A stretch of DNA of 37,251 nt, from the IMG/VR virus record IMGVR_UViG_3300013103_000004, positions 1 through 37,251 of that record; one strand, given 5' to 3'. Shown here piece by piece: positions 15,562 to 23,980 of the stretch. Below the pieces are notes generated by a model. That model worked only from the letters and a program-made list of their open reading frames with translations. It was not told the origin of the DNA and made no database searches. Every line of letters begins with the position of its first letter. Within the stretch, counting starts at the first letter, position 1. The position numbers were made by a program, and so were the translations under genes. Origin of the DNA: a virus.

Positions 15562-15777
15562 TTATTTTGTTAATTCAATAATTAATTCTTTAATTCTCAC
15601 AAGTTGTGTGGTGTTTTTGTCTATTGAACCACCTAATTGATTGAGAATAGGAAACACCCTTTGATAGAAACCCCTTGCAGGAAGTTCTGTAGCATCTCTT
15701 AAGAATAAATCTAATAACTCGTCTTTAAGCTCTCTGAGCTTGTCTACTTTCTTTTCTTGAAACTTCTTTTTTTTCAT
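15562..15777 (-). CDS. Small helical protein opening the internal-protein block (71 aa)
   Basis: Very basic first 12 residues (KKKKFQEKKVDK), then helices ending QLVRIKELIIELTK. Not recognised. It is the first gene after the leader terminator at 15795-15816, starts in an ATAGACT-ATG context without Shine-Dalgarno, and ends two bases before the next start. Confidence 0.65.
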   Translation of the reverse strand: MKKKKFQEKKVDKLRELKDELLDLFLRDATELPARGFYQRVFPILNQLGGSIDKNTTQLVRIKELIIELTK

Positions 15778-15794
15778 AGTCTATTAAAAAAATA

Positions 15795-15816
15795 AAAAGC
15801 CCCCGTAAGGGAGCTG
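15795..15816 (-). terminator. Leader terminator before the internal-protein block
   Basis: Leftward: AGCTCCC-TTAC-GGGGGCTTTTT, a compact stem (one G.U) with a U-tract, 18 nt before the start of the 71-residue gene. It is nearly identical to the terminator before the portal gene. A second perfect hairpin, TGTTGGA/TCCAACA (15820-15836), precedes it in the leader. Confidence 0.8.
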
Positions 15817-15848
15817 TGTTGTTGGAATGTCCAACATATTGCTGACTT

Positions 15849-15878
15849 ATTCTAACCACAAGTGTTAGGATTTGTCAA
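15849..15878 (-). promoter_or_regulatory. Sigma70-type promoter before the internal-protein block
   Basis: TTGACA (15873-15878), 18-bp spacer, TAGAAT (15849-15854) on the minus strand. The -35 lies inside the last codons of the upstream glycosyltransferase. Transcription would begin near 15842, make a ~50-nt leader with two hairpins and reach the terminator at 15795-15816. Confidence 0.65.
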
Positions 15879-16929
15879 CCATTGAGAACCATTTAGCATA
15901 ATCCTCGATATGGTCTTTACATTGCCAATTCTTTTTTACCTCATTAAAAGCGTTTTCACCCATCTGTTTTCTTAATTCCTTGTCGTCTATTAACTTTTTA
16001 ATAGATTGATACCAATCTTCTGATGTTTTAGCGAGAAACCCTGTATTTTTAACCGCTTCTCGGTATTGTCTTATATCTTGATATACACCTGGTTTTTTAG
16101 CAGATGACATTTCTAAGAATTTAATTGAACTTTTAGCTTTAGTGTAGGTGCTTTCCTTTAATGGAACAACCATAATATCAGAATTGTCCATAAAATAAGG
16201 AAACTTCTCTTTAATCCACCCATAAACATCGACATCTCCAAAGGCATTTTCGTATCTCATTCCCCACATTTTTTTTAGTTTAGGCATCATCGCACCTACG
16301 GTTATGAGTTTCACATTAGGATATTCTTTCATTATCTTATCTATCCCTAAAACAAATTCATTTTCTTCTAGGTCAATAAAATGGGTAGTTGAGCCAAAAT
16401 GAAGTAATACAATCTCGTGTGTATCTTTAAACTTACTTCTATGGGAGTATAAATCTAAATCTATGTAATTTGGGAAAACTTTTATTTCTTTTTGATTAGT
16501 TTCGTGTCTGATTATGTTTTTTAAGTATCTTGAGGTAGTTGTCATATAATCCACCTCGTTGCATATAGTAGTGAAATTCTTTATTCCCTCACTGCCACGC
16601 TTATAAACTTTATGAGCCTGATTGTCTGGTAAAACACTCCATAATGCGTCGTCTACATCTAACACTAATTTAGTCTTATGGTGTTTAGCATAAATCTTCA
16701 TATGGGCGAAACCCCAAGCGTCGTTTAAGTAATTGAAGTAAATAATGTCGTATTTTTCTGCTACTTCTAGCCAATTCATCTTTTCTTTAGGGTTAAATAT
16801 ATGGATATCAAAATCGGGGTGTTTAGATAAATGCTCCATTGGTTGTATTATCCGGGCAAAATCCACTCCTGATACCCTATACTCTGTGCCGTGACTTGGA
16901 AATGCGAAGATTCTAATTTTGTGTTTCAT
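15865..16929 (-). CDS. GT-B glycosyltransferase, GT4-like (354 aa)
   Basis: Two-Rossmann GT-B architecture. The N-terminal domain has VSGVDFARIIQPMEHLS and VLDVDDALW. The C-terminal domain has the donor-site pattern DIMVVPLKESTYTKAKSSIK then KFLEMSSAKKPGVYQDI, where the acidic residue of FLEMSS matches the second Glu of the E-x7-E motif of GT4 enzymes. The end (DDKELRKQMGENAFNEVKKNW) is typical of retaining GT4 transferases. Likely adds a sugar to a growing glycan. Last gene of the glycan island; overlaps the preceding gene by 17 bases. Confidence 0.85.
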   Translation of the reverse strand: MKHKIRIFAFPSHGTEYRVSGVDFARIIQPMEHLSKHPDFDIHIFNPKEKMNWLEVAEKYDIIYFNYLNDAWGFAHMKIYAKHHKTKLVLDVDDALWSVLPDNQAHKVYKRGSEGIKNFTTICNEVDYMTTTSRYLKNIIRHETNQKEIKVFPNYIDLDLYSHRSKFKDTHEIVLLHFGSTTHFIDLEENEFVLGIDKIMKEYPNVKLITVGAMMPKLKKMWGMRYENAFGDVDVYGWIKEKFPYFMDNSDIMVVPLKESTYTKAKSSIKFLEMSSAKKPGVYQDIRQYREAVKNTGFLAKTSEDWYQSIKKLIDDKELRKQMGENAFNEVKKNWQCKDHIEDYAKWFSMVDKS

Positions 16930-17659
16930 TGATAAACCTTTCTAGCTTTCGCTCAAAAATACTAACTAAATGTTCGTAATGCTTTCTAAATCTAGCCGTG
17001 TCTAACTTTTTATCCTTTTTCCAACCTAATCCATTTATACCTGGTTCATAAAGACTAAAATCTTTTAGCTTGTCGCTTAAAACCACCACTCTACACCCAC
17101 ACAATCTAGCGACTTCAAACATAGCCGACCTATGGTCGTAAGAATATAAAACCTCACACTCGTTTAAAAAATCTGCTAATTTCTGTTGGTCTTGGGCAAA
17201 AGCTCTGTTAATAATAATACAGTCTTTGGGGTGTAGTCCTAAATCCTTTCCCTTTCCGAATAATACTGCTTTTTTGGTTCTTTTTCTGTGTTGGTCTTTA
17301 AATATGTGTAAGTTTAATATAGGTAAGAACATTGTGTGTTTTTCGTCTGTTTTATGCACAATTCTGGAAAAGCTATATATCTTATCTGTGGGGGGGTATG
17401 AGGTTGGTCCTGGTATTCCGTTTGATGACATCTCTCCTAATGGGGCTAATATATATCTAACGACCGTTTTAGCATTAAACGGATTACCATTAACTATTTC
17501 GGGATAAATGGCTATCGTGTCGGCTTGGACTCTCCTATTCATATAGGCTATTTGTCCTTTGGATAGCAACCAACCGTATAATCCCCACATAACCCTCACT
17601 CCACCTGATACTACATTCTGACCAACTAAATCCGGCGACATTAAAGAATAAGGCTTCAT
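16913..17659 (-). CDS. Second GT-B-like glycosyltransferase (248 aa)
   Basis: Begins with GQNVVSGGVRVMWGLYGWL, the Gly-rich first loop of GT-B transferases, and has LFGKGKDLGLHPKDCIII (around residue 130) and EVLYSYDHRSAMFEVARLCG (~185-205), which resembles donor-binding regions of GT4-type synthases. At 248 residues it is short for a full GT-B enzyme, but both lobes seem represented. Overlaps both neighbours. Substrate unknown. Confidence 0.65.
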   Translation of the reverse strand: MKPYSLMSPDLVGQNVVSGGVRVMWGLYGWLLSKGQIAYMNRRVQADTIAIYPEIVNGNPFNAKTVVRYILAPLGEMSSNGIPGPTSYPPTDKIYSFSRIVHKTDEKHTMFLPILNLHIFKDQHRKRTKKAVLFGKGKDLGLHPKDCIIINRAFAQDQQKLADFLNECEVLYSYDHRSAMFEVARLCGCRVVVLSDKLKDFSLYEPGINGLGWKKDKKLDTARFRKHYEHLVSIFERKLERFINETQN

Positions 17660-18402
17660 ATTGTTATGGTTACTCCTTTATAAGCTATGTCTTTTAAATA
17701 TCTAATAACTTCGGGTTTGAATTTGATATCTGTTCTGTCAAAATCCATTTTGGGGAAGTCTTTACCCCTAGCCCAATGGTAGGCTTTAACTACTTGATTG
17801 TTATACATCAATTTCCCACCGCCTATATAAAAGTCTTGTTCTCCGCCTAATGATTTACAACCTAAATAATTCTTTTCTCTATCCCATATTAACCGCTTCA
17901 TTTGTTTAACCTTTGAGTTTTGATACCAAATTAAATTAAGAACATCGTTTTCTTGTCTTAGATATTTCATTGCACTTTTGTTGGCTTTTTCCCATATATC
18001 CCAAAACTTTGGGTTTGTAGACCCCACCATACCAGCTTGGACATAATCTAACTCGCTTATATTATCTAAACTAGCATTCTCATAAAGATTAAAGTTCCAC
18101 ACCCCACCTACTTCCCAATCTGTGTCTAAAACCTCGCTTAATCTGCCTGTAATTATCGTATCAGCATCTATATTGATTATCCTGTCGTAGTCTTTAAGTA
18201 ACAATTTAGCAAAGGTTGGTTTAGCCTGATAAAAGTTAATCCCCTTTAAGGCGAATACTTTGTCTATCATATCTTGGCGGAATACTATCAAATCAATATC
18301 GGGGTGAAACTTCTTGAATGAGTTGATTAAGATATGTGTTCCGACCTTATAGTAATAATCATCTGAAACGATAGTAAAAAAGCAGGTTTTAAGGTTAGTC
18401 AT
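17656..18402 (-). CDS. GT-A glycosyltransferase, GT8/glycogenin-like (248 aa)
   Basis: Carries the metal/nucleotide-sugar DxD motif, Asp79-Ala-Asp81 in IINIDADTIITGRL, preceded by KLLLKDYDR as in GT8/glycogenin-like enzymes. The C-terminal segment SLGGEQDFYIGG followed by YHWARGKDFP gives the acceptor-side residues usual in the fold. Predicted to transfer a hexose or related sugar from UDP-sugar. Part of the coupled glycan operon. Confidence 0.85.
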   Translation of the reverse strand: MTNLKTCFFTIVSDDYYYKVGTHILINSFKKFHPDIDLIVFRQDMIDKVFALKGINFYQAKPTFAKLLLKDYDRIINIDADTIITGRLSEVLDTDWEVGGVWNFNLYENASLDNISELDYVQAGMVGSTNPKFWDIWEKANKSAMKYLRQENDVLNLIWYQNSKVKQMKRLIWDREKNYLGCKSLGGEQDFYIGGGKLMYNNQVVKAYHWARGKDFPKMDFDRTDIKFKPEVIRYLKDIAYKGVTITI

Positions 18403-19060
18403 TTCTTGTAAATAATATAATTATGGCACTTGAGGCGTATCTTTTAGGGGTATAACCCAAACTACTCATATACTCTACCAATTCCATCCAGTTGGGGAAG
18501 TGCATTTCCATCATAATAGATTTTATTCTTGGTGCAACTTTTCTAAACCCCTCGCTCCTGTAAATCATATCCTCCGCTCCCTCTACATCTGACTTACAGA
18601 AATCTACCGTATCGATGTTGTTTTCTTCCATAAAGGTATCAAAACTAATAGTCTTAACCATTTCACCCTTGTCGGACTTTAACACCAATGAATGGCAAGT
18701 TTGGTTATTATCATTGAGGTTTAACATCATTTCGCCATTTTTATCAGCCATAGCCATATTAAATATCTCGACATTATCCCAATGATTAAACTCTTTGTTC
18801 TTTTTTAAGGCTGTGAAGTGAATAGTGGATGGCTCTATGGCGTAAATCTTTTTACAATGCGAGCGAAAATGGTCGGTAATTAAGCCTATATTTGCACCAA
18901 TATCAAGCATTACCATATCATTTTTGCTATTTAGAATATCAGTGTAAACTCCTTCAAAATAAATTTCCCTATAAATATAAGGAATGTATAAATTGTCAAA
19001 AGGGACTTTTTTTCCCTCTTTGTCGGTAACTGGATAATAAATTGCTCCTAATTTTGTCAT
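18395..19060 (-). CDS. FkbM-family methyltransferase
   Basis: SAM-binding motif I is clear (LDIGANIG, residues 52-59), followed by IYAIEPS (motif II acidic residue) and the FkbM-specific CKSDVEGAE (155-163). These enzymes O-methylate sugars or polyketides; within a glycosyltransferase cluster, O-methylation of a sugar hydroxyl is the likely reaction. Length (221 aa) is normal. Coupled to neighbours by 4- and 8-base overlaps. Confidence 0.9.
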   Translation of the reverse strand: MTKLGAIYYPVTDKEGKKVPFDNLYIPYIYREIYFEGVYTDILNSKNDMVMLDIGANIGLITDHFRSHCKKIYAIEPSTIHFTALKKNKEFNHWDNVEIFNMAMADKNGEMMLNLNDNNQTCHSLVLKSDKGEMVKTISFDTFMEENNIDTVDFCKSDVEGAEDMIYRSEGFRKVAPRIKSIMMEMHFPNWMELVEYMSSLGYTPKRYASSAIIILFTRND

Positions 19061-19554
19061 TTTCTAATTAAACTAATAAACGAAGGTTGTTTGCTTTCAA
19101 TGGCTTGTTTTAGGACATCCGCCCCGTCTTGTTTGGTTTGAGGCCAGTATTGTCTTACATTCGGAAAACAAGCTAATGCTTTTTTGGCGTCTGGACTTTG
19201 GTGTGTCCAACCGTCTTCTTTGTAATCCATATCCCTACCAGCTCCGACTAAAATTACTGGTGCTTTTTCGTGGTCAATGTAATTCCGTATCCATTCAAAT
19301 GGTCGAAATAAAACAAAGTTTGTAATTGAGTAAACAATCGGTATTTTACCCCTATATGTCATTCCCACCGCTATTCCTACCATCGCTTGTTCTGAAGCAC
19401 CACAATTAAAAAACCTATCGGGATAATCATCTCTGATAGTATTAAACATACCGTAACCTAAATCGCCTGTTAATAAACAAATATCTTTATTCTCTTTCAT
19501 CTGTTGGTGTAATTCGTAGGCGAAATACCCTCTTTGTGATTCGTGTCTTTTCAT
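19057..19554 (-). CDS. Transketolase-like protein, pyrimidine-binding half
   Basis: Corresponds to the middle (Pyr) domain of transketolase. The catalytic Glu that activates thiamine diphosphate is kept in NCGASEQAMVGIAVGM, and GWTHQSPDAKKAL matches the conserved THQ segment. The third, C-terminal domain of full transketolases is absent, as in two-subunit transketolase-like enzymes. Overlaps the gene for the other half by 4 bases, so the two should assemble into one enzyme. Confidence 0.88.
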   Translation of the reverse strand: MKRHESQRGYFAYELHQQMKENKDICLLTGDLGYGMFNTIRDDYPDRFFNCGASEQAMVGIAVGMTYRGKIPIVYSITNFVLFRPFEWIRNYIDHEKAPVILVGAGRDMDYKEDGWTHQSPDAKKALACFPNVRQYWPQTKQDGADVLKQAIESKQPSFISLIRK

Positions 19555-20159
19555 TTTATCTCCTTATATTTTTCTTCATCTAACTTAACATAATGACCGT
19601 CTATGCCTTGTAAGAAATCGGGGTAATCAAATAAATTAACTCTATAGAATAAGACTGGGTAAAAAGTTTTTAACCTTCGTTCCAAATCGTCTAAGTCAAT
19701 CCTCCCATAGGCTGAATAACCGTTAGCAATAACCGAAACTCTTAGGTTCTCTAGTCTAAAATCTCCTGCTATCCTTAAGGCTTCCCAAACCGACCCTTCG
19801 GCACAAGCACCGTCTGAGGTAACTAAATAAACTGTTCTACTTCTGTCTGCTAAAGCCATTCCTACTGCGACTGTTTCGGCTTGACCTAAACTCCCCCCAC
19901 TTACAAAAATACCGTCTTTTAAACTTCTTTCGGCGTGTGTCCCCATTCTTTTAATTAAATCTTCGGCATTGACTCCTTTCTCCTCTAGTAATACATACAA
20001 AGCTAATGCAGAATGGCTATTACCTAATACCACCTCATCGTTTGGTTCTTTAACTCTATATATGTCTTCTAAGGCGGGAAGTGTCGTTAGACAACTGCTA
20101 ATGTGTGTTAGCCCGTGTTTGTAACTTAAATCAATTATCCTTTTCTCTAAGGTATTCAT
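19551..20159 (-). CDS. Transketolase-like protein, diphosphate-binding half
   Basis: Corresponds to the PP domain of transketolase. Visible elements: LGNSHSALALY (the conserved His), GGSLGQAETVAVGMAL and the ThDP/Mg motif TSDGACAEGSVWEALRIAG ... ANGYSAYG, with SDG replacing GDG but keeping the Asp and Asn metal ligands. With the partner at 19057-19554 it would transfer a two-carbon ketol unit, probably to make a branched or unusual sugar for the glycan island; the substrate is inferred, not seen. Confidence 0.88.
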   Translation of the reverse strand: MNTLEKRIIDLSYKHGLTHISSCLTTLPALEDIYRVKEPNDEVVLGNSHSALALYVLLEEKGVNAEDLIKRMGTHAERSLKDGIFVSGGSLGQAETVAVGMALADRSRTVYLVTSDGACAEGSVWEALRIAGDFRLENLRVSVIANGYSAYGRIDLDDLERRLKTFYPVLFYRVNLFDYPDFLQGIDGHYVKLDEEKYKEIK

Positions 20160-20910
20160 CTACCATCTCCTTTATTGAAACTTCTAATGTCTTTTGAGGT
20201 AACCAACCCCAACTCCTTGACCTAAAATTATCCGATACCCACTTTTTTGTGTCATACGGTCGCAAGGAATCAACCAAATTAACTCTAATTTTCTTTTCCG
20301 TTACTCTTTCGACTATTTCTAGGACTTCTTGGTTTGAATAAGATATTCCAGTGCCTAATTCAAAAACTCCTCCAACTTTATGGTTTGATAAGTTCAAAAT
20401 CCCATTAACTAAGTCTTCTACATCTATAAAATCGTGTCGTGGTTCGGGAACAAAGTTTACGGTTTCTCCACTATAACTCGCCCTAATTAAAGTTGGGATT
20501 AAATGTTCTTTTTGTTCTCCTATCCCTGTAATTGACATTGGTCTGATTATACAAATAGGTAGTTGATATTTCTCTCTAAAAGCTAGTAAAACTTCTTCTG
20601 TCGCCCTTTTAGTTCTTGAATACATTGTTTGGGTGGGTAATTTAACCGATGAAGTGCTAAAAAAAACAAACGACTCGAAATCTGATGACCTAGTTATAAT
20701 ACTTAGTGGGTCGAAAACATTAGCCCTAACGATTAATTCGTCATTATTATGGTGGTGCATATTCCCATAAGTGGAAAGGAAAAAAAATCTCTTGAATTTG
20801 TCTAGTTTGACCGTTTGAATATCTTGGTGTCTTATTGGGGTGCAGTCTATTCGCCTGCATAAATGGCTACCTACAAAACCATTGCTTCCTGTAATGTAAT
20901 TTTCTATCAC
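20131..20910 (-). CDS. NAD-dependent sugar epimerase/dehydratase (extended SDR)
   Basis: Rossmann motif TGSNGFVG (residues 7-14, the extended-SDR GxxGxxG) and catalytic Tyr97/Lys101 in YSRTK, with Ser near residue 87 (FFSTSSV). The C-terminal part (RHDFIDVEDLVNGIL, GVFELGTG) is typical of nucleotide-sugar epimerases/dehydratases. At 259 residues it is slightly short. The start is GTG at 20910, as no ATG fits. First gene of the glycan operon, driven by the promoter at 20937-20967; overlaps the next gene by 29 bases. Confidence 0.88.
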   Translation of the reverse strand: MIENYITGSNGFVGSHLCRRIDCTPIRHQDIQTVKLDKFKRFFFLSTYGNMHHHNNDELIVRANVFDPLSIITRSSDFESFVFFSTSSVKLPTQTMYSRTKRATEEVLLAFREKYQLPICIIRPMSITGIGEQKEHLIPTLIRASYSGETVNFVPEPRHDFIDVEDLVNGILNLSNHKVGGVFELGTGISYSNQEVLEIVERVTEKKIRVNLVDSLRPYDTKKWVSDNFRSRSWGWLPQKTLEVSIKEMVDEYLREKDN

Positions 20911-20936
20911 CTAAGTTTCTAAAATGCTAATAAGCA

Positions 20937-20967
20937 ATTATATCATATTATTTTTTTAACTGGTCAA
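20937..20967 (-). promoter_or_regulatory. Promoter of the surface-glycan operon
   Basis: Minus strand: TTGACC (20962-20967), 19-bp spacer, TATAAT (20937-20942) with the TGA extension. Transcription would start near 20930, about 20 nt before the GTG of the epimerase gene. It gives the seven-gene island an independent promoter without a leader terminator, unlike the virion modules. Confidence 0.6.
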
Positions 20968-21112
20968 TCATTTTAGCCAATTTATTTATAATTGGAGCAA
21001 TAATACTATTACTTTCTTTTAAACTTAAATTCCATTTTCCAGTAAACAACAAATTGCTGATTGTTTGCAGTTCTTCTTTTGTTAACTTAGTTTCTGGCTT
21101 TTCGTTTTTCAT
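20948..21112 (-). CDS. Small helical protein (54 aa)
   Basis: A 54-codon frame beginning MKNEKPETKLTKEELQTISN, ending in KLAKMIDQLKK. Helical and charged, likely real given its periodicity and 5-nt spacing after the preceding gene. It carries the -35 box of the glycan promoter at its 3' end. No function recognised. Confidence 0.6.
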   Translation of the reverse strand: MKNEKPETKLTKEELQTISNLLFTGKWNLSLKESNSIIAPIINKLAKMIDQLKK

Positions 21113-21117
21113 ATTTT

Positions 21118-21378
21118 TTATAAACTATTAATTTCGTCTGGATATTCATTGGCTTCTTTCACTTCGCTTATATATCCAGCCTTTGCAGTTTCTATTATAA
21201 ACTTTTGTACTGCGTCATTAAAACATTCTTTTTGAGTTACAGGGTTATCAATTTCTTTACCTTCGCCGTCTGTTATCTTTTCCGTCCAACCTCTTTGCTT
21301 ACAGAACCAATCTAATAACTTAACTTTCTTTTCTGTATTTAAATTAGTGTTTTGATTTATGTAGTTTAGTATGTCCAT
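21118..21378 (-). CDS. Hypothetical protein next to tail fibre, predicted leaderless (86 aa)
   Basis: Not recognised. Helical, with an aromatic KLLDWFCKQRGW motif, DGEGKEIDNPVTQKECF and an acidic C-terminus. It lies directly after the fibre gene, where fibre chaperones or assembly factors are often found, but no family match is claimed. An extended -10 (TGTTATACT, 21384-21392) ends 5 nt before the ATG, so its own transcript would be leaderless. Confidence 0.6.
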   Translation of the reverse strand: MDILNYINQNTNLNTEKKVKLLDWFCKQRGWTEKITDGEGKEIDNPVTQKECFNDAVQKFIIETAKAGYISEVKEANEYPDEINSL

Positions 21379-21383
21379 AATTT

Positions 21384-21392
21384 AGTATAACA
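21384..21392 (-). promoter_or_regulatory. Extended -10 giving a leaderless start at 21378
   Basis: TGT-TATACT on the minus strand, identical over nine bases to the box at 10351-10359. Only five bases (AAATT) separate it from ATG, so the +1 base should be at or within one base of the start codon. No -35 is seen. Confidence 0.55.
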
Positions 21393-21398
21393 CCTAGT

Positions 21399-23816
21399 TT
21401 AAGTAACTGTTCCTCCTAGTTTATTTGCTATACCCCTGACAATCATTTTGTGTAAGTACGCACTTGCTCCTAAAGTATCAGCGGCATCATTCCCATCTCT
21501 CCAAATTGTTAAACTTAGTATTTTATCTCCTGCGTCAAACGCAGAGGCAGGAATTACACAAGTAGAATGGACTAACCCATTAGCAGTTGAAGAGCTTTCA
21601 GCTAAACAGTTAACAGTTGTTGTTGCTGTATCTGTCATATCTTCATCTACTGCCTTGAATTGATATCTTACCTCCCAATCACAATTTGCGGAAACTGTAG
21701 GACTATCCCAAACTAGTATTACTTCTAAGTTCTCTGTATGATCCCATCTGCCAGTTATTCTTATGGTTGCGTGGATGTGTTCTTCCTGCCCATCTGAGTA
21801 TTCGTAAGCAGTCCCAAGCCCCCTGTTTACCTTGGTTGCTGATTGGGAGGGTGGCTCTTTAAAGTTTGTATTGTCTATTTCCCAACCTATCCAAAACCTT
21901 GCTGTTCCCTCCATTGTCATTCTGCCGTCTGAGGCAAGTAGTGTTTGGTTAGTCCCATCGCCAAACCTATGAGCGGTAGTAGCCCTGTAATCCATATAGC
22001 CGTCTGCTAGAGAGTCTATATATTCGTTTCCGTCTGTTTGAGTAAAACTGACCTTATCTCCAAAATGGACTTCTCCTGCGTTGGTATAGATGGCGTAATT
22101 GAGGGTTGTTGCATTATTTTGATCTTCAAGGTATAGACCATAAAGATTGACCCTTGTACCAGCCGGATGTGGAGTTTGAACATATAACCCATATCCATTA
22201 GTAATTGTAGCAGATGCCCCATTCTGATCTAATCTAAAATGTCCAACATAAGCATTTGTAATTGTTATATTCTGATCATTAGGATTGATCCTAAAAAACC
22301 CACCATATACGTTTGTTGCATTACCTTTCAACGGCGTAGCATAAAATTTACCACCATATAAATTTGTGATGGTACCAGTTGATGAATGCCTCCCACTGAA
22401 CCTGCCGCCCTCTGCTTGACCATAATTAACCGTTCCAAGAGTAGATGTTTGACATAATATTCCTATAATTTGACCCGTAGTTTGGCTGGCTGGACTTGTA
22501 AAGTCTGCACGTACATCGGTACCTACATAAACGCCAGTTGGAGTAGCATCTGTTTTTACAAAATGAATCTTAACTTTATTAAATTCAGTTGATACAGCCC
22601 CAATTCCAAGACTGCCATCTTCTTCTATGGCTGACAATATTGTCCCCCCACTATCCTGCCACTCCTGAAGATTGGCTGATTGGGCGGCGGCTCCTTTGAC
22701 TATTAGACCTTTGGTTGTTGAGGTTGAACTTACAATATCTAGCATTGCCGTTGGAGCAGTAGTATTAATTCCCACCTTAACCGCCCAGGTACCAGTGCCA
22801 CCCAATATCAAAGATGAATTTTGGGTTACCTGAGCATACGCACCAAAAGCAGATGCGTTGTATAAAGTGGCTGTTGTGGAGGTTGTACCATCAGTGTAAC
22901 CAGCCTGCCTTCCTATAAAAGTATTATTGCTATCAGTTGTAATTGCCCGCCCTGCATTGTCACCAATAGCCACATTACCTGCCCCCACAGTGCTATTTTG
23001 CAAAGCTGATATTCCAATGGCTACATTTACAGAACCAGATGTACTTGTTTTTAATGTTGAATTACCAAGCCCAATATTTCCACTTCCAGTTATGTTAAAC
23101 AACGATTGCAAACCAATGGCAAAATTGCTATTCCCAGTTTTATTATTAAATAGTGCTTGAACCCCAAACGCATGATTGTTAGTCCCAGTGGTGATATTTT
23201 GTCCAGCAGCATATCCAACACAAGTATTAAAGTTACCTTCTGTTAAATAAAATAAAGCGTCTACACCAACAGCGGTATTTTGTATTCCTGTTGTTAATGT
23301 ATAGAGGGCATCTGCTCCTATACCAGTATTATCATGTGCAGAAGTCGCAAATCCACCAACTCTATATCCAAGATATGTATTGTTCATGCCGTCAGTTCCA
23401 CCGCCAGAAACATCAATTGCATCCCCAGCAAGCCATCCCAACACCAAATTTGTATCGCTGTTTGGTTCTGTTTTTACCTGATACCCTTTTAAAATAATAC
23501 TTGGAGCAATAGTATCCACCGTCAACACATTAGTCCCATCTGCTTGGTTAACTTGAAAGGCAGTAGTGGAATTAGTAGGTTGAATGGTTAAGTCGCCCGT
23601 TATGGGGTCATTGGAAGCGTCTAGTTTGAGATAGCGGGCGTCTAAAGAGGCTGTATCTAGTTGTAATTCTCCACTGTTATTGGTCTTTAGCCTTTGTAAA
23701 TTAGTTCCATCGTATCCTAATAACTCAACTGCAAGTATGTCAAAATCTTTGTCATAAGATTTAACCAAAACATTTTGGGGGCTTCTTTTAGTTTGGCTAT
23801 TATCTTGGGTTATCAT
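21399..23816 (-). CDS. Tail fibre with YadA-like head repeats (805 aa)
   Basis: N-terminal anchor of ~55 residues (DNSQTKRSPQNVLVKSYDKD) followed by LDARYLKLDASNDPITGDL, a linker frequent in phage fibres. Residues ~130-310 hold repeats of the type NTxxGxxALxxxTTGxxN (TGIGADALYTLTTG, FNTCVGYAAGQNITTG), as in YadA/trimeric-adhesin heads, so a trimeric beta-roll is expected. The C-terminal third is beta-rich and probably binds the receptor. It is the main candidate for host recognition. The start overlaps the stop of a 55-residue paralogue of its own anchor. Confidence 0.8.
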   Translation of the reverse strand: MITQDNSQTKRSPQNVLVKSYDKDFDILAVELLGYDGTNLQRLKTNNSGELQLDTASLDARYLKLDASNDPITGDLTIQPTNSTTAFQVNQADGTNVLTVDTIAPSIILKGYQVKTEPNSDTNLVLGWLAGDAIDVSGGGTDGMNNTYLGYRVGGFATSAHDNTGIGADALYTLTTGIQNTAVGVDALFYLTEGNFNTCVGYAAGQNITTGTNNHAFGVQALFNNKTGNSNFAIGLQSLFNITGSGNIGLGNSTLKTSTSGSVNVAIGISALQNSTVGAGNVAIGDNAGRAITTDSNNTFIGRQAGYTDGTTSTTATLYNASAFGAYAQVTQNSSLILGGTGTWAVKVGINTTAPTAMLDIVSSTSTTKGLIVKGAAAQSANLQEWQDSGGTILSAIEEDGSLGIGAVSTEFNKVKIHFVKTDATPTGVYVGTDVRADFTSPASQTTGQIIGILCQTSTLGTVNYGQAEGGRFSGRHSSTGTITNLYGGKFYATPLKGNATNVYGGFFRINPNDQNITITNAYVGHFRLDQNGASATITNGYGLYVQTPHPAGTRVNLYGLYLEDQNNATTLNYAIYTNAGEVHFGDKVSFTQTDGNEYIDSLADGYMDYRATTAHRFGDGTNQTLLASDGRMTMEGTARFWIGWEIDNTNFKEPPSQSATKVNRGLGTAYEYSDGQEEHIHATIRITGRWDHTENLEVILVWDSPTVSANCDWEVRYQFKAVDEDMTDTATTTVNCLAESSSTANGLVHSTCVIPASAFDAGDKILSLTIWRDGNDAADTLGASAYLHKMIVRGIANKLGGTVT

Positions 23817-23980
23817 AATGCTACTTTTAATTTTCCATCACTGGTAACCTTAATTCTTTGTAAGTTAGTGCCATCAAACCCAATCATCTCTACTGCTAAT
23901 ATATCAAAATCAGTATCGTAGGACTTTGTAAATATATTCTGTGGGGTTCTCTCTGTTTGAGTGTTATCTTTATTTACCAT
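23813..23980 (-). CDS. Stand-alone copy of the tail-fibre anchor (55 aa)
   Basis: A 55-codon frame starting MVNKDNTQTERTPQNIF. Aligned without gaps to residues 1-55 of the 805-residue fibre, 32 positions are identical, including KSYDxDFDILAVE and GxDGTNLQR. It ends where the fibre's linker begins and overlaps the fibre start by 4 bases. It may be the remnant of an older fibre gene, or a short protein that competes for or caps fibre sockets. Confidence 0.8.
   Translation of the reverse strand: MVNKDNTQTERTPQNIFTKSYDTDFDILAVEMIGFDGTNLQRIKVTSDGKLKVAL

Noticed and set aside
21399-23816. Diversity-generating retroelement acting on the fibre gene
   Set aside because: No reverse transcriptase gene and no template repeat was found; the internal repeats are YadA-like structural repeats.
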